DNA from: Streptosporangium sp. NBC_01756 | GTDB lineage: Bacteria > Actinomycetota > Actinomycetes > Streptosporangiales > Streptosporangiaceae | Length of the DNA: 64,000 nt | Assembly (NCBI RefSeq): GCF_035917975.1 | Contig: NZ_CP109130.1 | Span: 4,712,001 to 4,776,000, forward strand | Direction: 5' to 3' | In this document: positions 29,272 to 39,335 of the stretch, piece by piece | Layout of the letters: each line of letters begins with the position of its first letter | Position numbering within the stretch: the first letter of the stretch is position 1 | Notes under the pieces: generated by a model | Seen by the model: the letters and a program-made list of their open reading frames with translations, nothing else | The model's database searches: none | Told to the model about the DNA's origin: nothing | Position numbers and translations under genes: made by a program

Positions 29272-29979
29272 GTGATTCGCCGTCTGTCCCAAGCTCGTGA
29301 ACGTGGCATCCCCGAGGCGACCGTCGCCCGGCTGCCGCTCTATCTGCGAGCACTGAACGGCATGGCCGAACGGAGTCTGGCCACCGTGAGCTCGGAGGAT
29401 CTGGCGGTCGCCGCCGGAGTCAACTCCGCCAAACTCCGTAAGGACCTGTCCCATCTGGGCTCCTACGGCACCCGCGGGGTCGGCTACGACGTCGAATACC
29501 TCATCTACCAGATCTCCCGCGAGCTGGGCCTGACCCAGGACTGGGCCGTCGCCATCGTGGGAGTGGGTAACCTCGGTCGTGCACTGGCCAACTACGGCGG
29601 CTTCGTCTCCCGCGGATTCCGGGTCGCCGCTCTTCTGGATGCCGACCCTGAAGTTGTGGGCGACCATATCGCGGGATTGAATGTGGAGCACATCGACGAG
29701 TTGGAAGCCGTGATAAGGCGGCGGGGAGTGTCGATCGTGGTGCTCGCGACACCGGCGGCGGCGGCCCAGCAGGTGGCCGACCGGGTCATCGCCGTAGGGG
29801 TCACCAGCATCCTGAACTTCGCCCCCGTCGTGCTCACCGTGCCAGAAGGCGTCGATATCCGTAAAGTCGACCTATCTATTGAATTGCAGATCCTTGCGTT
29901 CCATGAGCAGCGCAAAACGGATCGGATGACTGGGGGGCCCGCGATGGCCGAGGAGTGGCCCGAGGCGGTGGACCTGTGA
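29272..29979 (+). CDS. rex: Redox-sensing transcriptional repressor Rex
   Basis: 235-residue dimeric NADH sensor. The N-terminal winged helix (GIPEATVARLPLYLRALNGM, then SSEDLAVAAGVNSAKLRKDL) is followed by a Rossmann domain (VGVGNLGRALANYGGF) and the C-terminal domain-swapped helix ending VDLSIELQILAFHEQRK. It represses respiration genes when NAD predominates. The GTG at 29272 has GGAG nine bases upstream. It heads the hem cluster and has its own operator at 29166; a second operator precedes menJ-nuo. Confidence 0.97.
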   Translation: MIRRLSQARERGIPEATVARLPLYLRALNGMAERSLATVSSEDLAVAAGVNSAKLRKDLSHLGSYGTRGVGYDVEYLIYQISRELGLTQDWAVAIVGVGNLGRALANYGGFVSRGFRVAALLDADPEVVGDHIAGLNVEHIDELEAVIRRRGVSIVVLATPAAAAQQVADRVIAVGVTSILNFAPVVLTVPEGVDIRKVDLSIELQILAFHEQRKTDRMTGGPAMAEEWPEAVDL

Positions 29980-30070
29980 GCGAGCACAAGCGAGCCCGGG
30001 GACGCCACGTTTTCCGCAAGGGCGCGGGAGATCGGGCCTTTTCACGTCAGTGGCGGACAGGGGAGGGCCG

Positions 30071-31390
30071 ATGAGCGTCCTCGTTGTCGGCCTCAGCCAC
30101 CGCACGGCCCCGGTGGCCCTGCTGGAGCGGGTCTCCGTCTCCGGCGACGCGCTGGTCAAGTTGCTCCACGACGTCCAGCAGGACGACTGCGTCGCCGAGG
30201 TGATGGCCGTCTCGACCTGCAACCGGGTCGAGGTCTACGCCGAGGTGGACCGTTTCCACGCGGCGGTGACCGCCGTCTCCGAGCGGCTCAGCGTCCACTC
30301 GGGCGTCCCTCTGGAGCAGTTGTCGAACCATCTCTACGTGCACTACGAGGACCGGGCCGTCGAGCACCTGTTCTCGGTCGGTTCGGGGCTCGACTCGATG
30401 GTGCTGGGCGAGGGGCAGATCCTCGGCCAGGTCCGCTCCGCGCTCAAGCTCGCCCAGGAGCAGGGCACTCTCGGCCCGATTCTCAACGAGCTGGTCCAGC
30501 AGGCGTTGCGGGTGGGCAAGCGCTCTCACAGCGAGACCGGCATCGACCGGGCCGGAGCCTCCCTCGTGGGCGTGGGACTCACTCTCGCCGAGCGCGCCCT
30601 CGGCCCGATCCAGGGCAAACGCGCCCTGGTGGTCGGCGCGGGCTCGATGAGCGCCCTGTCGGCCGCGACCCTGCAGCGCGCGGGTGTGACCGACATCGTG
30701 GTGGTCAACCGGACCCACGACCGTGCGGTACGGCTGGCCCAGACGGTGGGCGGCCGGGCCGCCGAGTTCGGCGACCTGGCGCGTGAGCTGGCCGAGGCCG
30801 ACCTGGTCATCTCGTGCACCGGCGCCACCGATGTGGTCATCACCGCCGACATGGTGGTGGCCAGGGAGATGTTCCTGCTGGATCTCGCCCTGCCGCACGA
30901 CGTGGACCCCGCCGTACGGCGGCTGCCCGGCGTCACCCTCGTCGACCTGGAGTCGATGCAGGACGGCGCGATCGACGTCGAGACCGACGACGGCGGGCGC
31001 GCCGAGGCGGTCACCGCCGTGCGCGGGATCGTCGCCGACGAGGTCGCGGCCTACCTGTCGGCCGAACGGGCCGCGCGGGTGACTCCGACCGTGGTCGCAC
31101 TGCGGAGCAAGGCGGCGGACGTGGTCGAGGCGGAGCTCGAACGGCTCGTCGCCCGGCTCCCGGAGCTCGAAGGCCGGGCCCGGAACGAGGTCACGCAGAC
31201 AATCAGGCGTGTGGTCGACAAACTCCTCCATGAGCCCACCGTGCGTGTCAAACAGCTCGCTGAGTCTCCGGCAGGCGATCATTATGCAGAGGCGTTGCGC
31301 GAGCTGTTCAACCTGAACCCGAAGGTCCCCCGTGCGGTGAGAAGCATCGAGAAGGTCGACATGGACACGGGCAAGGAGGTGGGCAGGTGA
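30071..31390 (+). CDS. hemA: Glutamyl-tRNA reductase
   Basis: 439-residue NADPH enzyme making glutamate-1-semialdehyde from glutamyl-tRNA, the committed step of C5-pathway haem synthesis. The catalytic Cys lies in VSTCNRVEVYAEVDRF near residue 50. SMVLGEGQILGQVRSAL is the family signature. The NADPH domain contains ALVVGAGSMSALSAATL, and a C-terminal dimerisation helix follows. The ATG at 30071 follows GGGGAGGG. The gene overlaps hemC by four bases. Confidence 0.97.
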   Translation: MSVLVVGLSHRTAPVALLERVSVSGDALVKLLHDVQQDDCVAEVMAVSTCNRVEVYAEVDRFHAAVTAVSERLSVHSGVPLEQLSNHLYVHYEDRAVEHLFSVGSGLDSMVLGEGQILGQVRSALKLAQEQGTLGPILNELVQQALRVGKRSHSETGIDRAGASLVGVGLTLAERALGPIQGKRALVVGAGSMSALSAATLQRAGVTDIVVVNRTHDRAVRLAQTVGGRAAEFGDLARELAEADLVISCTGATDVVITADMVVAREMFLLDLALPHDVDPAVRRLPGVTLVDLESMQDGAIDVETDDGGRAEAVTAVRGIVADEVAAYLSAERAARVTPTVVALRSKAADVVEAELERLVARLPELEGRARNEVTQTIRRVVDKLLHEPTVRVKQLAESPAGDHYAEALRELFNLNPKVPRAVRSIEKVDMDTGKEVGR

Positions 31391-32307
31391 GCAGCGTCTC
31401 CCCTCCGCTCAGGCTGGGCACCCGGCGGAGCCTCATGGCGACGACCCAGTCAGGGCTGGTCGCCACGAGGCTCACCGAGCTGACCGGCCGGGCCGTCGAG
31501 CTGGTCGGCGTCACCACCTTCGGCGACGTGACCAAGGCCAGCCTCACCCAGCTCGGTGGGACCGGCGTCTTCGTCAGCGCGCTGCGCGACAAGCTGATCG
31601 AGGGAGCGATCGACTTCGCCGTCCACTCGCTCAAGGACCTCCCCACCGTCCAGGATCCGCGTGTGGTCATCGCGGCGATCCCGCCGCGCGACGACCCCAG
31701 GGACGCACTGGTGAGTACGGCGAAGCTCATCGACCTGCCGGCCGGTGCCAAGGTCGGCACGGGGTCCCCCCGGCGGATCGCCCAGCTCAGAGTGCTCCGC
31801 CCCGACCTCGACTACGTCCCCATCCGCGGCAACGCCGACACCCGGATCGGCAAGGTCGCCTCCGGCGAACTGCAGGGCGTCGTCCTGGCCGCGGCCGGAC
31901 TCGGACGGCTGGGCCGGGTGGCCGAGATCTCCCAGATCTTCGAGGTGGAGGAGATGCTTCCGGCTCCCGGTCAGGGCGCGCTGGCCGTGGAGTGCCGGGC
32001 CGACCGGGACGACCTCATCGCCTTCCTGAGCGTGCTCGACGACGCCCGGACACGCGCCGCGGTGACCGCCGAACGCGCGGTGCTCAACGCCCTGGAGGCG
32101 GGGTGCGCGGCTCCGGTTGGTGCATACTCGGCCGATGACGGGCAAAATCTTATTCTGACCGCCGCTGTCGTCGCCGTCGACGGCAGACGGGCGGTGCGCA
32201 AGTCCACCGCCGGGACCCTTTCGGCGCCCATGGATCTCGGACGCGACCTCGCGGCCGAGATGATCGCCGAAGGGGCAGGCACGTTGATAGGGGAGCAAGC
32301 ACCTTGA
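31387..32307 (+). CDS. hemC: Porphobilinogen deaminase (hydroxymethylbilane synthase)
   Basis: 306-residue enzyme that links four porphobilinogen molecules. Landmarks: LRLGTRRSLMATTQSGLVA, AIDFAVHSLKDLPT, GTGSPRRIAQLR, and the dipyrromethane-cofactor Cys in LEAGCAAPVGAY near residue 240. It starts at GTG overlapping the hemA stop (GTGA) and is coupled to hemD at its end (TTGA). Confidence 0.97.
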   Translation: MSSVSPPLRLGTRRSLMATTQSGLVATRLTELTGRAVELVGVTTFGDVTKASLTQLGGTGVFVSALRDKLIEGAIDFAVHSLKDLPTVQDPRVVIAAIPPRDDPRDALVSTAKLIDLPAGAKVGTGSPRRIAQLRVLRPDLDYVPIRGNADTRIGKVASGELQGVVLAAAGLGRLGRVAEISQIFEVEEMLPAPGQGALAVECRADRDDLIAFLSVLDDARTRAAVTAERAVLNALEAGCAAPVGAYSADDGQNLILTAAVVAVDGRRAVRKSTAGTLSAPMDLGRDLAAEMIAEGAGTLIGEQAP

Positions 32308-33884
32308 GCTCCGGAAGTACCACCTTCGAGCACCCCGCCGGGTCCGTCGCCTTCGTGGGCGCGGGTCCCGGTGACGAGGGCCTGCTCACGCTCCGTGGCG
32401 CCGAACTGCTCTCAAAAGCCGATGTCGTCGTTCTCGACCAGGAGGCGTACGGCGCGCTGCTGCGCCACTGCCGGCAGGACGTCGAGATCGTCGAAGCAGC
32501 CGAGGAGGACACCGTCTCGCTGAGGGCCGTCACGGCGGCCAAGGGCGGGCGTGACGTCGTGCGGCTCTGCGCCGGCGATCCGATGTTCTTCTCCTCGATC
32601 ACCGACGAGGTCGCGGCCTGTGCCAAGGCGGAGGTGGACTTCGAGATCGTGCCGGGTGTTCCCCCGGCGACCGCGGTGCTCACCTACGCGGGCATCCCCG
32701 CGGCGGTGGCCGTACCGGAGTTCCGGGTCGTGGACGCGACCCAGGTGGACGACTGGGCGACCCACGCGGCGAGCGCCGGCACTCTGGTGATCTACAACGG
32801 TGTCTCCTGCGCCGTGGCGATCGGCAAGGCGCTCATCGCCGCAGGCCGTCCTGACTCGACGCCGGTCGCGATCAGCAGCGCGGGAACCACGACCGAGCAG
32901 TACACCGTGGTGACCACGCTCGGCCGGATGGCGCCCGACCTCAAGCACGCCGGGCTGACCGAGCCCGCGCTGATCGTGGTCGGTGCCGCCGTCGGCATGC
33001 GTGACCGGCTGTCGTGGTTCGAGACCAAGCCGCTGTTCGGCTGGCGGGTGCTCGTGCCCAGGACCAAGGAGCAGTCGGCCAGCCTGGTCGAGCAGCTGCG
33101 TTCCTACGGCGCGGTGCCCGAAGAGGTCCCCACGATCTCCGTCGAGCCGCCGCGCACCCCGCAGCAGATGGACAGGGCGATCAAGGGCCTGGTCACCGGC
33201 CGTTACGAGTGGGTGGCGTTCACCAGCGCGAACGCGGTGAAGGCCGTGCGCGAGAAGTTCGAGGAGTACGGCCTGGACGCCCGCGCGTTCGCCGGGCTCA
33301 AGGTCGCCGCCGTGGGTGAGGCCACCGCACGGGCGCTGGTGCAGTTCGGGGTCAAACCCGACCTGATGCCCGCCGAGGAGCAGTCGTCGGAGGGGCTGCT
33401 GGCCGAGTGGCCACCGTACGACTCGATGCTCGACCCGATCAACCGGGTGCTGCTGCCCCGCGCCGACATCGCGACCGAGACGCTGGTCGCGGGGCTGACC
33501 GAGCTCGGCTGGGAGTGTGACGACGTGACGGCCTACCGGACGGTCCGTGCGGCGCCGCCGCCCGCGCCGATCCGGGAGGCCATCAAGGGCGGCGGGTTCG
33601 ACGCGGTGCTGTTCACCTCGTCGAGCACCGTGCGCAACCTGGTGGGCATCGCGGGCAAGCCCCACAACGTCACGGTCATCGCCGTCATCGGCCCCCAGAC
33701 CGCCAAGACGGCCGAGGAGTTCGGCCTCCGTGTCGACGTGATGGCCGACAAACCGTCGACTTCGGCCCTCGCGGCCGTGCTGGCCGAGTATGGTGCCAGA
33801 CAGCGGCAGGCCGCGCTCGTGGCCGGAGACGTCCCTCGCAGGCCCTCCCAGACCCGTCGAGGCGCCCGGCGCCGCGCCAAGTAA
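32304..33884 (+). CDS. hemD: Uroporphyrinogen-III synthase with N-terminal SUMT-like domain
   Basis: 526-residue fusion. Residues ~12-245 resemble uroporphyrinogen-III methyltransferase ([20 protein letters not shown], then [24 protein letters not shown]). Residues ~260-500 are the HEM4 synthase domain ([54 protein letters not shown]). The methyltransferase half lacks the usual GDPFVFGRGGEE-type block, so its activity is doubtful. It starts at TTG with GGGGAG upstream, overlapping hemC. A basic tail ends the protein. The same fusion is common in actinobacterial hem operons. Confidence 0.93.
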   Translation: MSSGSTTFEHPAGSVAFVGAGPGDEGLLTLRGAELLSKADVVVLDQEAYGALLRHCRQDVEIVEAAEEDTVSLRAVTAAKGGRDVVRLCAGDPMFFSSITDEVAACAKAEVDFEIVPGVPPATAVLTYAGIPAAVAVPEFRVVDATQVDDWATHAASAGTLVIYNGVSCAVAIGKALIAAGRPDSTPVAISSAGTTTEQYTVVTTLGRMAPDLKHAGLTEPALIVVGAAVGMRDRLSWFETKPLFGWRVLVPRTKEQSASLVEQLRSYGAVPEEVPTISVEPPRTPQQMDRAIKGLVTGRYEWVAFTSANAVKAVREKFEEYGLDARAFAGLKVAAVGEATARALVQFGVKPDLMPAEEQSSEGLLAEWPPYDSMLDPINRVLLPRADIATETLVAGLTELGWECDDVTAYRTVRAAPPPAPIREAIKGGGFDAVLFTSSSTVRNLVGIAGKPHNVTVIAVIGPQTAKTAEEFGLRVDVMADKPSTSALAAVLAEYGARQRQAALVAGDVPRRPSQTRRGARRRAK

Positions 33885-34008
33885 TCTGGAACTGTCGGGA
33901 CCGTCCGGCGAACGAGGCGGCCGCGACGGTTCCCGCGAGCTCAGTGAGCACATCCGAACAGGTCCCCCGGTCTCCGATCCCCTGTGGCCGGGGAGAGGGA
34001 GAGAGCCC

Positions 34009-34995
34009 ATGACCGCCCAGTTCCCCGTCGCCCGTCCGCGCAGGCTCCGCCGTACGGCGGCGATGCGCCGGATGGTCGCCGGCACCAGGTTGCATCCGGC
34101 GGAGCTGGTGCTGCCGATGTTCGTCAAGGAGGGCATCGGCGAACCGCATCCGATCGGCTCGATGCCCGGGGTGTTCCAGCACACCCGTGACTCGTTGCGC
34201 AAGGCGGCCCACGAGGCGGCCGAGGCCGGGGTCGGCGGGTTGATCCTGTTCGGCGTACCCGCGGTGAAGGACGCCCGCGGATCGGGGGCCGACGCCCCGG
34301 ACGGGATCGTCCAGCAGGCCGTGGCCGATCTGGTCTCCGATGTGGGCGACGCGATGGTCGTGATGACCGACACGTGCCTGGACGAGTTCACCGACCACGG
34401 GCACTGCGGCATCCTGACGCCCGGCGGCGAGGTCGACAACGACGCCACCCTGGAGCGTTACGCGGCCGCCGCGGTGGCCCAGGCCCGAGCCGGGTCGCAG
34501 GTCATCGCGCCCAGCGGCATGATGGACGGCCAGGTCGCCGCCATCCGCGCGGCGCTGGACGGCGACGGCTTCGAGCAAATCCCGATCCTGGCCTACTCGG
34601 CGAAGTACGCCTCGGCCTTCTACGGGCCGTTCCGCGAGGCGGCCGAGTGCGCGCCGCAGTTCGGTGACCGCAGCGCCTACCAGCAGGACGGGGCGGGGCC
34701 GGTCGGCGAGGCGCTGCGTGAGGTCCGGCTGGACCTCGACGAGGGTGCCGACGCCGTGATGGTCAAGCCCGCACTGGCCTACCTCGACATCCTGCGCCAG
34801 GTCCGCGACGCGGTGGACGTGCCGGTGGCCGCCTACCAGGTCAGCGGTGAGTACGCCATGGTCGAGGCAGCGGCGGCGAACGGCTGGGTCGACCGGGACC
34901 GAGTGATCATGGAGTCACTGATCGCGATCCGCCGCGCCGGAGCCGACATGATCCTCACCTACTGGGCGACGGAGGTGGCGAGGAAACTCCAGTGA
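34009..34995 (+). CDS. hemB: Delta-aminolevulinic acid dehydratase (porphobilinogen synthase)
   Basis: 328-residue enzyme joining two aminolevulinates. Signatures: [18 protein letters not shown]-type [37 protein letters not shown], the Schiff-base lysine region [16 protein letters not shown] near 195, and [11 protein letters not shown] near 250. The metal-site region has Cys and His in [12 protein letters not shown]. The ATG at 34009 follows GGGGAGAGGGAGAG. It lies 124 bp after hemD. Confidence 0.97.
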   Translation: MTAQFPVARPRRLRRTAAMRRMVAGTRLHPAELVLPMFVKEGIGEPHPIGSMPGVFQHTRDSLRKAAHEAAEAGVGGLILFGVPAVKDARGSGADAPDGIVQQAVADLVSDVGDAMVVMTDTCLDEFTDHGHCGILTPGGEVDNDATLERYAAAAVAQARAGSQVIAPSGMMDGQVAAIRAALDGDGFEQIPILAYSAKYASAFYGPFREAAECAPQFGDRSAYQQDGAGPVGEALREVRLDLDEGADAVMVKPALAYLDILRQVRDAVDVPVAAYQVSGEYAMVEAAAANGWVDRDRVIMESLIAIRRAGADMILTYWATEVARKLQ

Positions 34996-35186
34996 GACCA
35001 GCGGCACATGCCGAGAACTGGGGGTTTGCCGCTTACTCCGGTGGCCGGTGCGTTAGAGTGCGAATACCGGTGCGGATGTGTCCCAGGTGACGTGAACCCT
35101 GGCTGTCTGACTTCTCTTGCTGACCAGAATGTGGATACGTCATCGCATCCGGGGGCACCCGGGATGGGCAGACGACGGAGGACACA

Positions 35187-35828
35187 ATGGTGGGGGTACC
35201 GCTGACTCGTCGTGGCAGACGACGCACTCATCCGAAGCAGACGATCGGGTCCGTGCTGGAGTACGCCGCTCTGGGCTGGGCGAGCTGTCCGGGGGCGCGG
35301 CCGCTGCAGAGCGGTTCCCGCGCCTGTTCCTGTGACCGGGTGGGCTGTCCCGACCCGGGCGCGCACCCGCTCTCACGGGCCTGGCAGATGCAGGCCACCA
35401 CCGACCCCGCCGTGCTCACCCGCTGGTGGCAGCACGAGCCCGAGGCGAATGTGATCCTCCCCACCGGCCGGGTCTTCGACGTCTTCGACGTACCGGCCGC
35501 CGCGGGGCTCACCGCCCTCGCGAGCATGGACGCCGCCGGAGCGGCAACGGGCCCGGTCGCCGCCAACGGCGACCGGGTCCTCTTCTATGTGGCCACCCGC
35601 AACGTCGCCGAGGACGAGGACGAATGGTGGTCCTGCCCCCTCGACGTCGGCCCCTCGGCCATCGACGAGATGCCCGGCCTGCGCTGGCACTGCCGTGACA
35701 GCTACGTCCTCGCCCCGCCTTCGGTCCTGCCGTCCGGCCGGGCCGGCTCATGGCTCCGCCCCCCGGACGGCCGTCCGCTGCCCGACCCGCTCCGGGTCCT
35801 CGACCGGCTCGCCGACCTCTGCGACTAG
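35187..35828 (+). CDS. Bifunctional primase/polymerase N-terminal domain protein
   Basis: 213-residue stand-alone prim-pol domain as found in archaeo-eukaryotic primase-type proteins: LEYAALGWASCPGARPLQSG, then CDRVGCPDPGAHPLSRAWQM, VILPTGRVFDVFDVPAAAGL. The usual catalytic DxD is represented by the VFDVFDVP segment. Cys residues in SCPG, CSCDRVGC could hold zinc. No helicase partner is nearby. The ATG at 35187 follows GGAGG. It is a conserved companion of hemB/hemL in actinobacteria; its cellular role is unknown. Confidence 0.82.
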   Translation: MVGVPLTRRGRRRTHPKQTIGSVLEYAALGWASCPGARPLQSGSRACSCDRVGCPDPGAHPLSRAWQMQATTDPAVLTRWWQHEPEANVILPTGRVFDVFDVPAAAGLTALASMDAAGAATGPVAANGDRVLFYVATRNVAEDEDEWWSCPLDVGPSAIDEMPGLRWHCRDSYVLAPPSVLPSGRAGSWLRPPDGRPLPDPLRVLDRLADLCD

Positions 35829-36010
35829 TCAGGAGCAGGCGGCCACGATGATCTTCGGTGTCCTCGGCCTCTCGGACGCGGCGTCCACCGAGTCGTAGGA
35901 GCGGACGAGCGTGCGGGGCGGCTCCGGAGGCCTGCGCGCCCGCACGGGTCTCGGCCGGTAGGCCGTCGGCGACGGCGGGGCCTGTCGCTTCCGTGGCTAC
36001 CCTGGAGGGC

Positions 36011-37309
36011 GTGAGCCGTACTGAGAATTCCGAGGACCTGTTCGCCCGTGCACGTGAGATCGTCCCGGGAGGTGTGAACTCCCCGGTCCGCGCCTTCGGC
36101 GCCGTCGGCGGCACCCCCCGTTTCATGGCGTCGGGCCAGGGGCCCTACATCACCGACGTGGACGGCAACCGCTATGTGGACCTGGTCTGCTCCTGGGGGC
36201 CGATGATCCTCGGCCACCGGCACCCGGCCGTCATCGAGGCGTTGCAGGAGGCCCTCGCGGCGGGCACCTCGTTCGGTACCGCGACGCCCGGCGAGGTCGA
36301 GCTCGCCGAGGAGATCGTCGCCCTGGTGGACCCGGTGGAGAAGGTCCGCCTGGTCAGCTCGGGCACCGAGGCCACCATGTCCGCCGTACGGCTGGCCCGT
36401 GGCTTCACCGGCCGGTCCAAGGTCGTCAAGTTCGCCGGCTGCTACCACGGCCACGTGGACGCCCTGCTCGCCTCGGCCGGATCCGGCCTGGTCACCTTCG
36501 GCCTGCCCGACACCCCCGGCGTGACCGGCGCATCGGCGGCCGACACCGTGGTCCTTCCGTACAACTCGGTCGAGGCCGTGACCGAGGCGTTCCAGACCTT
36601 CGGCGCCGAGATCGCCTGCGTGATCACCGAGGCCTGCCCGGCCAACATGGGCGTGGTCCCGCCGCTGGACGGGTTCAACGCCACCCTGCGCGAGCTCTGC
36701 ACCACGCACGGCGCCCTGCTCATCGTCGACGAGGTGCTCACCGGCTTCCGGGTCTCGGAGTCCGGATGGTACGGGCTCGACCCGGTGGACGCCGACCTGA
36801 TGACCTTCGGCAAGGTCATGGGCGGCGGTCTGCCCGCCGCCGCGTTCGGCGGCCGCGCCGACGTGATGGCCCACCTCGCCCCCGAGGGCCCGGTCTACCA
36901 GGCCGGCACCCTGTCCGGTAACCCACTGGCCTGCGCCGCCGGTCTGGCCACCCTGCGCGCCTGCGACGACGACGTCTACGACCGGATCGACGCCGCGGCC
37001 CTGATCATCGGCCGGGCCGCCGCCGACGCCCTGGCCGCCGCCGGTGTGCCGCACCGTCTGCAGCGCGCGGGCAGCCTGTTCTCCGTCTTCTTCACCGAGG
37101 ACCAGGTCACCGACTTCGCCGGTGCCCAGAAGCAGAACACCGCGGCCTACCGGGCGTTCTTCCACGCCATGCTCGACCAGGGTGTCTATCTGCCTCCGTC
37201 GGCCTACGAGGCCTGGTTCCTGTCGGCCGCCCACGACGACGAGGCGCTGTCCCGCATCGCCGAGGCTCTCCCGCTCGCCGCCAAGGCCGCGGCGCAGGCG
37301 TCCTCCTAG
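36011..37309 (+). CDS. hemL: Glutamate-1-semialdehyde 2,1-aminomutase
   Basis: 432-residue PLP enzyme converting glutamate-1-semialdehyde to aminolevulinate. Signatures: [64 protein letters not shown], and the PLP-lysine block [20 protein letters not shown] near residue 263. The GTG at 36011 follows GGAGG. The final four bases overlap the convergent Uma2 gene. It is separated from hemB by the primase-like gene. Confidence 0.97.
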   Translation: MSRTENSEDLFARAREIVPGGVNSPVRAFGAVGGTPRFMASGQGPYITDVDGNRYVDLVCSWGPMILGHRHPAVIEALQEALAAGTSFGTATPGEVELAEEIVALVDPVEKVRLVSSGTEATMSAVRLARGFTGRSKVVKFAGCYHGHVDALLASAGSGLVTFGLPDTPGVTGASAADTVVLPYNSVEAVTEAFQTFGAEIACVITEACPANMGVVPPLDGFNATLRELCTTHGALLIVDEVLTGFRVSESGWYGLDPVDADLMTFGKVMGGGLPAAAFGGRADVMAHLAPEGPVYQAGTLSGNPLACAAGLATLRACDDDVYDRIDAAALIIGRAAADALAAAGVPHRLQRAGSLFSVFFTEDQVTDFAGAQKQNTAAYRAFFHAMLDQGVYLPPSAYEAWFLSAAHDDEALSRIAEALPLAAKAAAQASS

Positions 37310-37965
37310 CGGGGCAGCCTGTCCAGGTCGACGTCGATGGGGAAGGGGACCGGGACGGTCAACCGTCCGTGGTGGATGCCGGTGAGGCCGTAGGCGCCGG
37401 TGGCGGGATCGAGCTCGTAGACGTAGACGACGGGGCTGCCGTCGTTGTTCTCGACCCGCCAGAAGTGCACGATCCCGGCCTCGGCGTAGCGGAACGACTT
37501 GGTCTTGCGGTCGCGGTCCTCGGACTCCGGCGAGACCACCTCGACGACCAGGTGGACCTCGGCGGGGGTGTAGAACGTCCGCTCGTCGTCATCGGCCGCC
37601 ACCGTGTCGATGACGACGACGTCGGGGCAGGGGCGCATCCGGTGCCCGAGCTTGACGTCCATCTGGTCGACAGCTGACAGATGCTCCGGGGATTGGGCGT
37701 CGAGCGTCTCGGAGAGCCGGCGGATCATGCGCTGGTGGAAACGCTTCTGAGGGGACATGAAGACGAGAGCTCCATCGATCAGTTCGACGTGCTTGAAGAA
37801 GTCGGGTTCGCCGTTCGGTCCCTCTGTCGGAAGGCGATCGAGGTCGTCGGCGGTCCATCCCCACGGGGGTGGAGACGGCCAGTAGTCGAGTGCGCTACTC
37901 ACGTCGGTCACTTTAATGTCTTCTCCGTCACCCGATGTGTTCATTCGCATCATCTCCGTTGCCAT
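37306..37965 (-). CDS. Uma2-family (DUF820) putative endonuclease
   Basis: 219-residue PD-(D/E)XK nuclease-fold protein: [40 protein letters not shown], and the catalytic core [10 protein letters not shown] then [20 protein letters not shown] with Asp, Glu and Lys in the right order. Uma2 proteins are abundant in actinomycetes and cyanobacteria and their targets are unknown. ATG 37965 is listed; a second Met at about 37944, with GGAG before it, is an alternative start. It is divergent from the DNA-binding gene at 38102. Confidence 0.88.
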   Translation of the reverse strand: MATEMMRMNTSGDGEDIKVTDVSSALDYWPSPPPWGWTADDLDRLPTEGPNGEPDFFKHVELIDGALVFMSPQKRFHQRMIRRLSETLDAQSPEHLSAVDQMDVKLGHRMRPCPDVVVIDTVAADDDERTFYTPAEVHLVVEVVSPESEDRDRKTKSFRYAEAGIVHFWRVENNDGSPVVYVYELDPATGAYGLTGIHHGRLTVPVPFPIDVDLDRLPR

Positions 37966-38033
37966 CAACTCATTCTCTCTCGCTTCCCCCCTTGGCGGCA
38001 GGGATAGCCCGGTCCTGTCGGAGTAGGCGACGA

Positions 38034-38074
38034 GTTCATGTGAACAGATTGTTTGCTTTTACCTGTTGACAACA
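38034..38074. promoter_or_regulatory. Two short palindromes in a divergent promoter region
   Basis: GTTCATGTGAAC (38034-38045; 5-bp arms) and TGTTGACAACA (38064-38074; 5-bp arms) lie 18 bp apart between two divergent genes. The second contains a TTGACA -35-like hexamer. Candidate operators, possibly for the DNA-binding protein encoded at 38102. Confidence 0.4.
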
Positions 38075-38101
38075 ATTCATTTAAGAAGGCATGCTGGTCG
38101 T

Positions 38102-38536
38102 ATGAGTACCGAAGCCGACCAGCCGTCCGACCCCTTCACCCCTCCCGACCCGGGCAAGGCGCGGGCGCACCGGGTGTACGCGTCCCTCTTCCGGATCGCC
38201 GAAAGGCACGCGGCCACCGGGGAGCAGCGTGCCCGGCAGGTCCACCCGGACGTTCTCGGTCCGCACGAGGCCATCAGGCTCGTGTCGCTCCTCGCGGGGG
38301 GCGGCGCGCTCCTGGAGGACGATGAACCGGAGGTGGACAACGCCGACATCACTGCGGCTCTGACCCTCATCCCGCTGGCCCGTGGGGAGATGGACCAGTT
38401 GGAGGCGAGTCTCCTGCTGATGGCGCGGGGACGTGGGCTCACCTGGCAGGAGATCGCGTTCGGCCTGGGGTTGGGCACGTCCCAGGCCGCCCGGCAGCGC
38501 TACGAACGGCTGGCGGGTCGCGTGGGTGCGGAGTAG
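38102..38536 (+). CDS. Small helix-turn-helix DNA-binding protein
   Basis: 144 residues. The N-terminus is Pro-rich, followed by a helical domain (RAHRVYASLFRIAERHAATG, ARQVHPDVLGPHEAIRLVSL). The C-terminal helix-turn-helix is LTWQEIAFGLGLGTSQAARQ then RYERLAG. It resembles actinobacterial DNA-binding proteins of unknown target. The ATG at 38102 is used; an upstream TTG at 38066 is possible but lies in a palindrome. It ends just before the repeat-rich left arm of the inverted-repeat island. Confidence 0.75.
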   Translation: MSTEADQPSDPFTPPDPGKARAHRVYASLFRIAERHAATGEQRARQVHPDVLGPHEAIRLVSLLAGGGALLEDDEPEVDNADITAALTLIPLARGEMDQLEASLLLMARGRGLTWQEIAFGLGLGTSQAARQRYERLAGRVGAE

Positions 38537-38558
38537 CCGTAGAGCATTGCTCCGGGGG

Positions 38559-38905
38559 TTCGCGCTGCGGTGGGTGTTCCGGGAGGGCGTCCATGCGCGC
38601 TGCTGTGGGGTGTTCCGGGGTGGGTGGCCGTTCGCGCTGCGGTGGGTGGGTGTTCCGGCCGGCCGTCGCAGTCACCGTCTCGTTTTTCAGGCCTCCGGCC
38701 TGGCGGGCGCGCTGGTCACGGTTTTTTACAAGCCGGCCGGAACACCCACCCACCTCCGCGCCAGACGGCCCCGCCGTACGGCGTGCAGACCGTAGTCACT
38801 CACTCTCCGACCGCCCAGCGATCTCGCGGGCGCTGAAGCGATCCGTACGGGACCGTTCAGAGTCGCCCGCCGTAGCTGACGCGTTCCTCTCCGACCAGTG
38901 CAGGG
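38559..38905. repeat. Left arm of large inverted repeat
   Basis: This arm matches 40911-41264 in reverse complement. The outer part has three successive units related to CGCGCTGCGGTGGGTGTTCC, beginning near 38559, 38596 and 38631. The middle is the 114-bp palindromic element, and the inner part is near-identical from 38755 to about 38810 and again at 38866-38905, with a diverged patch between. The two arms enclose about 2.0 kb. Confidence 0.9.
38641..38754. mobile_element. 114-bp MITE-like palindromic element, copy 1
   Basis: Perfect 23-bp terminal inverted repeats (38641-38663 and 38732-38754, starting GGTGGGTGGGTGTTCCGGCC) flank 68 bp with an internal near-palindrome CAGGCCTCCGGCCTG and a T6 run (38722-38727). 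There is no coding capacity. Copy 2 at 41062-41175 has the same length and nearly the same sequence. No clear target-site duplication was recognised, so a MITE is one reading; a duplicated regulatory hairpin is another. Confidence 0.65.
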
Positions 38906-39335
38906 CTGAGCGCCGTGCCGATCTGGGAGACGATCATCAGTTGCCCGCCTGGTGCGGGGACTCGACAGGACTCGGCGAACAGTTCGGGCCACCGCCCGTT
39001 GATCACCGAGGACTGGGTGGTCACTACGCTCTGCATCGAACGCGGCGGTGCTGTTCTCTCGGGCTTGCACTGCCACGTCGTTCTCGAAGTCCTCGTTCAG
39101 ATACCAGGGAGCAAGTAACCTGCCGGTAGGTTTTGACGGTTCAGATTCGCCGTTTCCCGACGTCGGCGGACGGGAGGGCCTTGGCTGCCAGAGCGGTGAG
39201 CAGGAGCAGCACGGCTCTGGTGGTGGTGAGGCCCGCTCAGGCAGACGGTGTGGCGGGCGGTGCAGGCCGGTCGGCCGATGCGCACGCCAGGCAACGTTCG
39301 CCTGGCCCGTCGCCAGACAAGCCCGCGGAGGTCGT

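Larger units (their letters stand above)
38537..39335. other. Gene-poor region containing the left inverted-repeat arm
   Basis: About 800 bp without a recognisable gene. 38559-38905 is the left arm of the inverted repeat. Between 38906 and 39335 the minus strand is open for long stretches and includes protein-like segments such as APWYLNEDFENDVAVQARE (about 39105-39050), but I see no start or family. An inverted repeat AACCT-N6-AGGTT at 39117-39132 is a possible regulatory site. Confidence 0.45.

Noticed and set aside
38906-39335. Possible minus-strand gene with protein-like segment APWYLNEDFENDVAVQARE
   Set aside because: No start codon with a ribosome site, no family, and the frame changes character within a short distance. 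Left as unannotated sequence.
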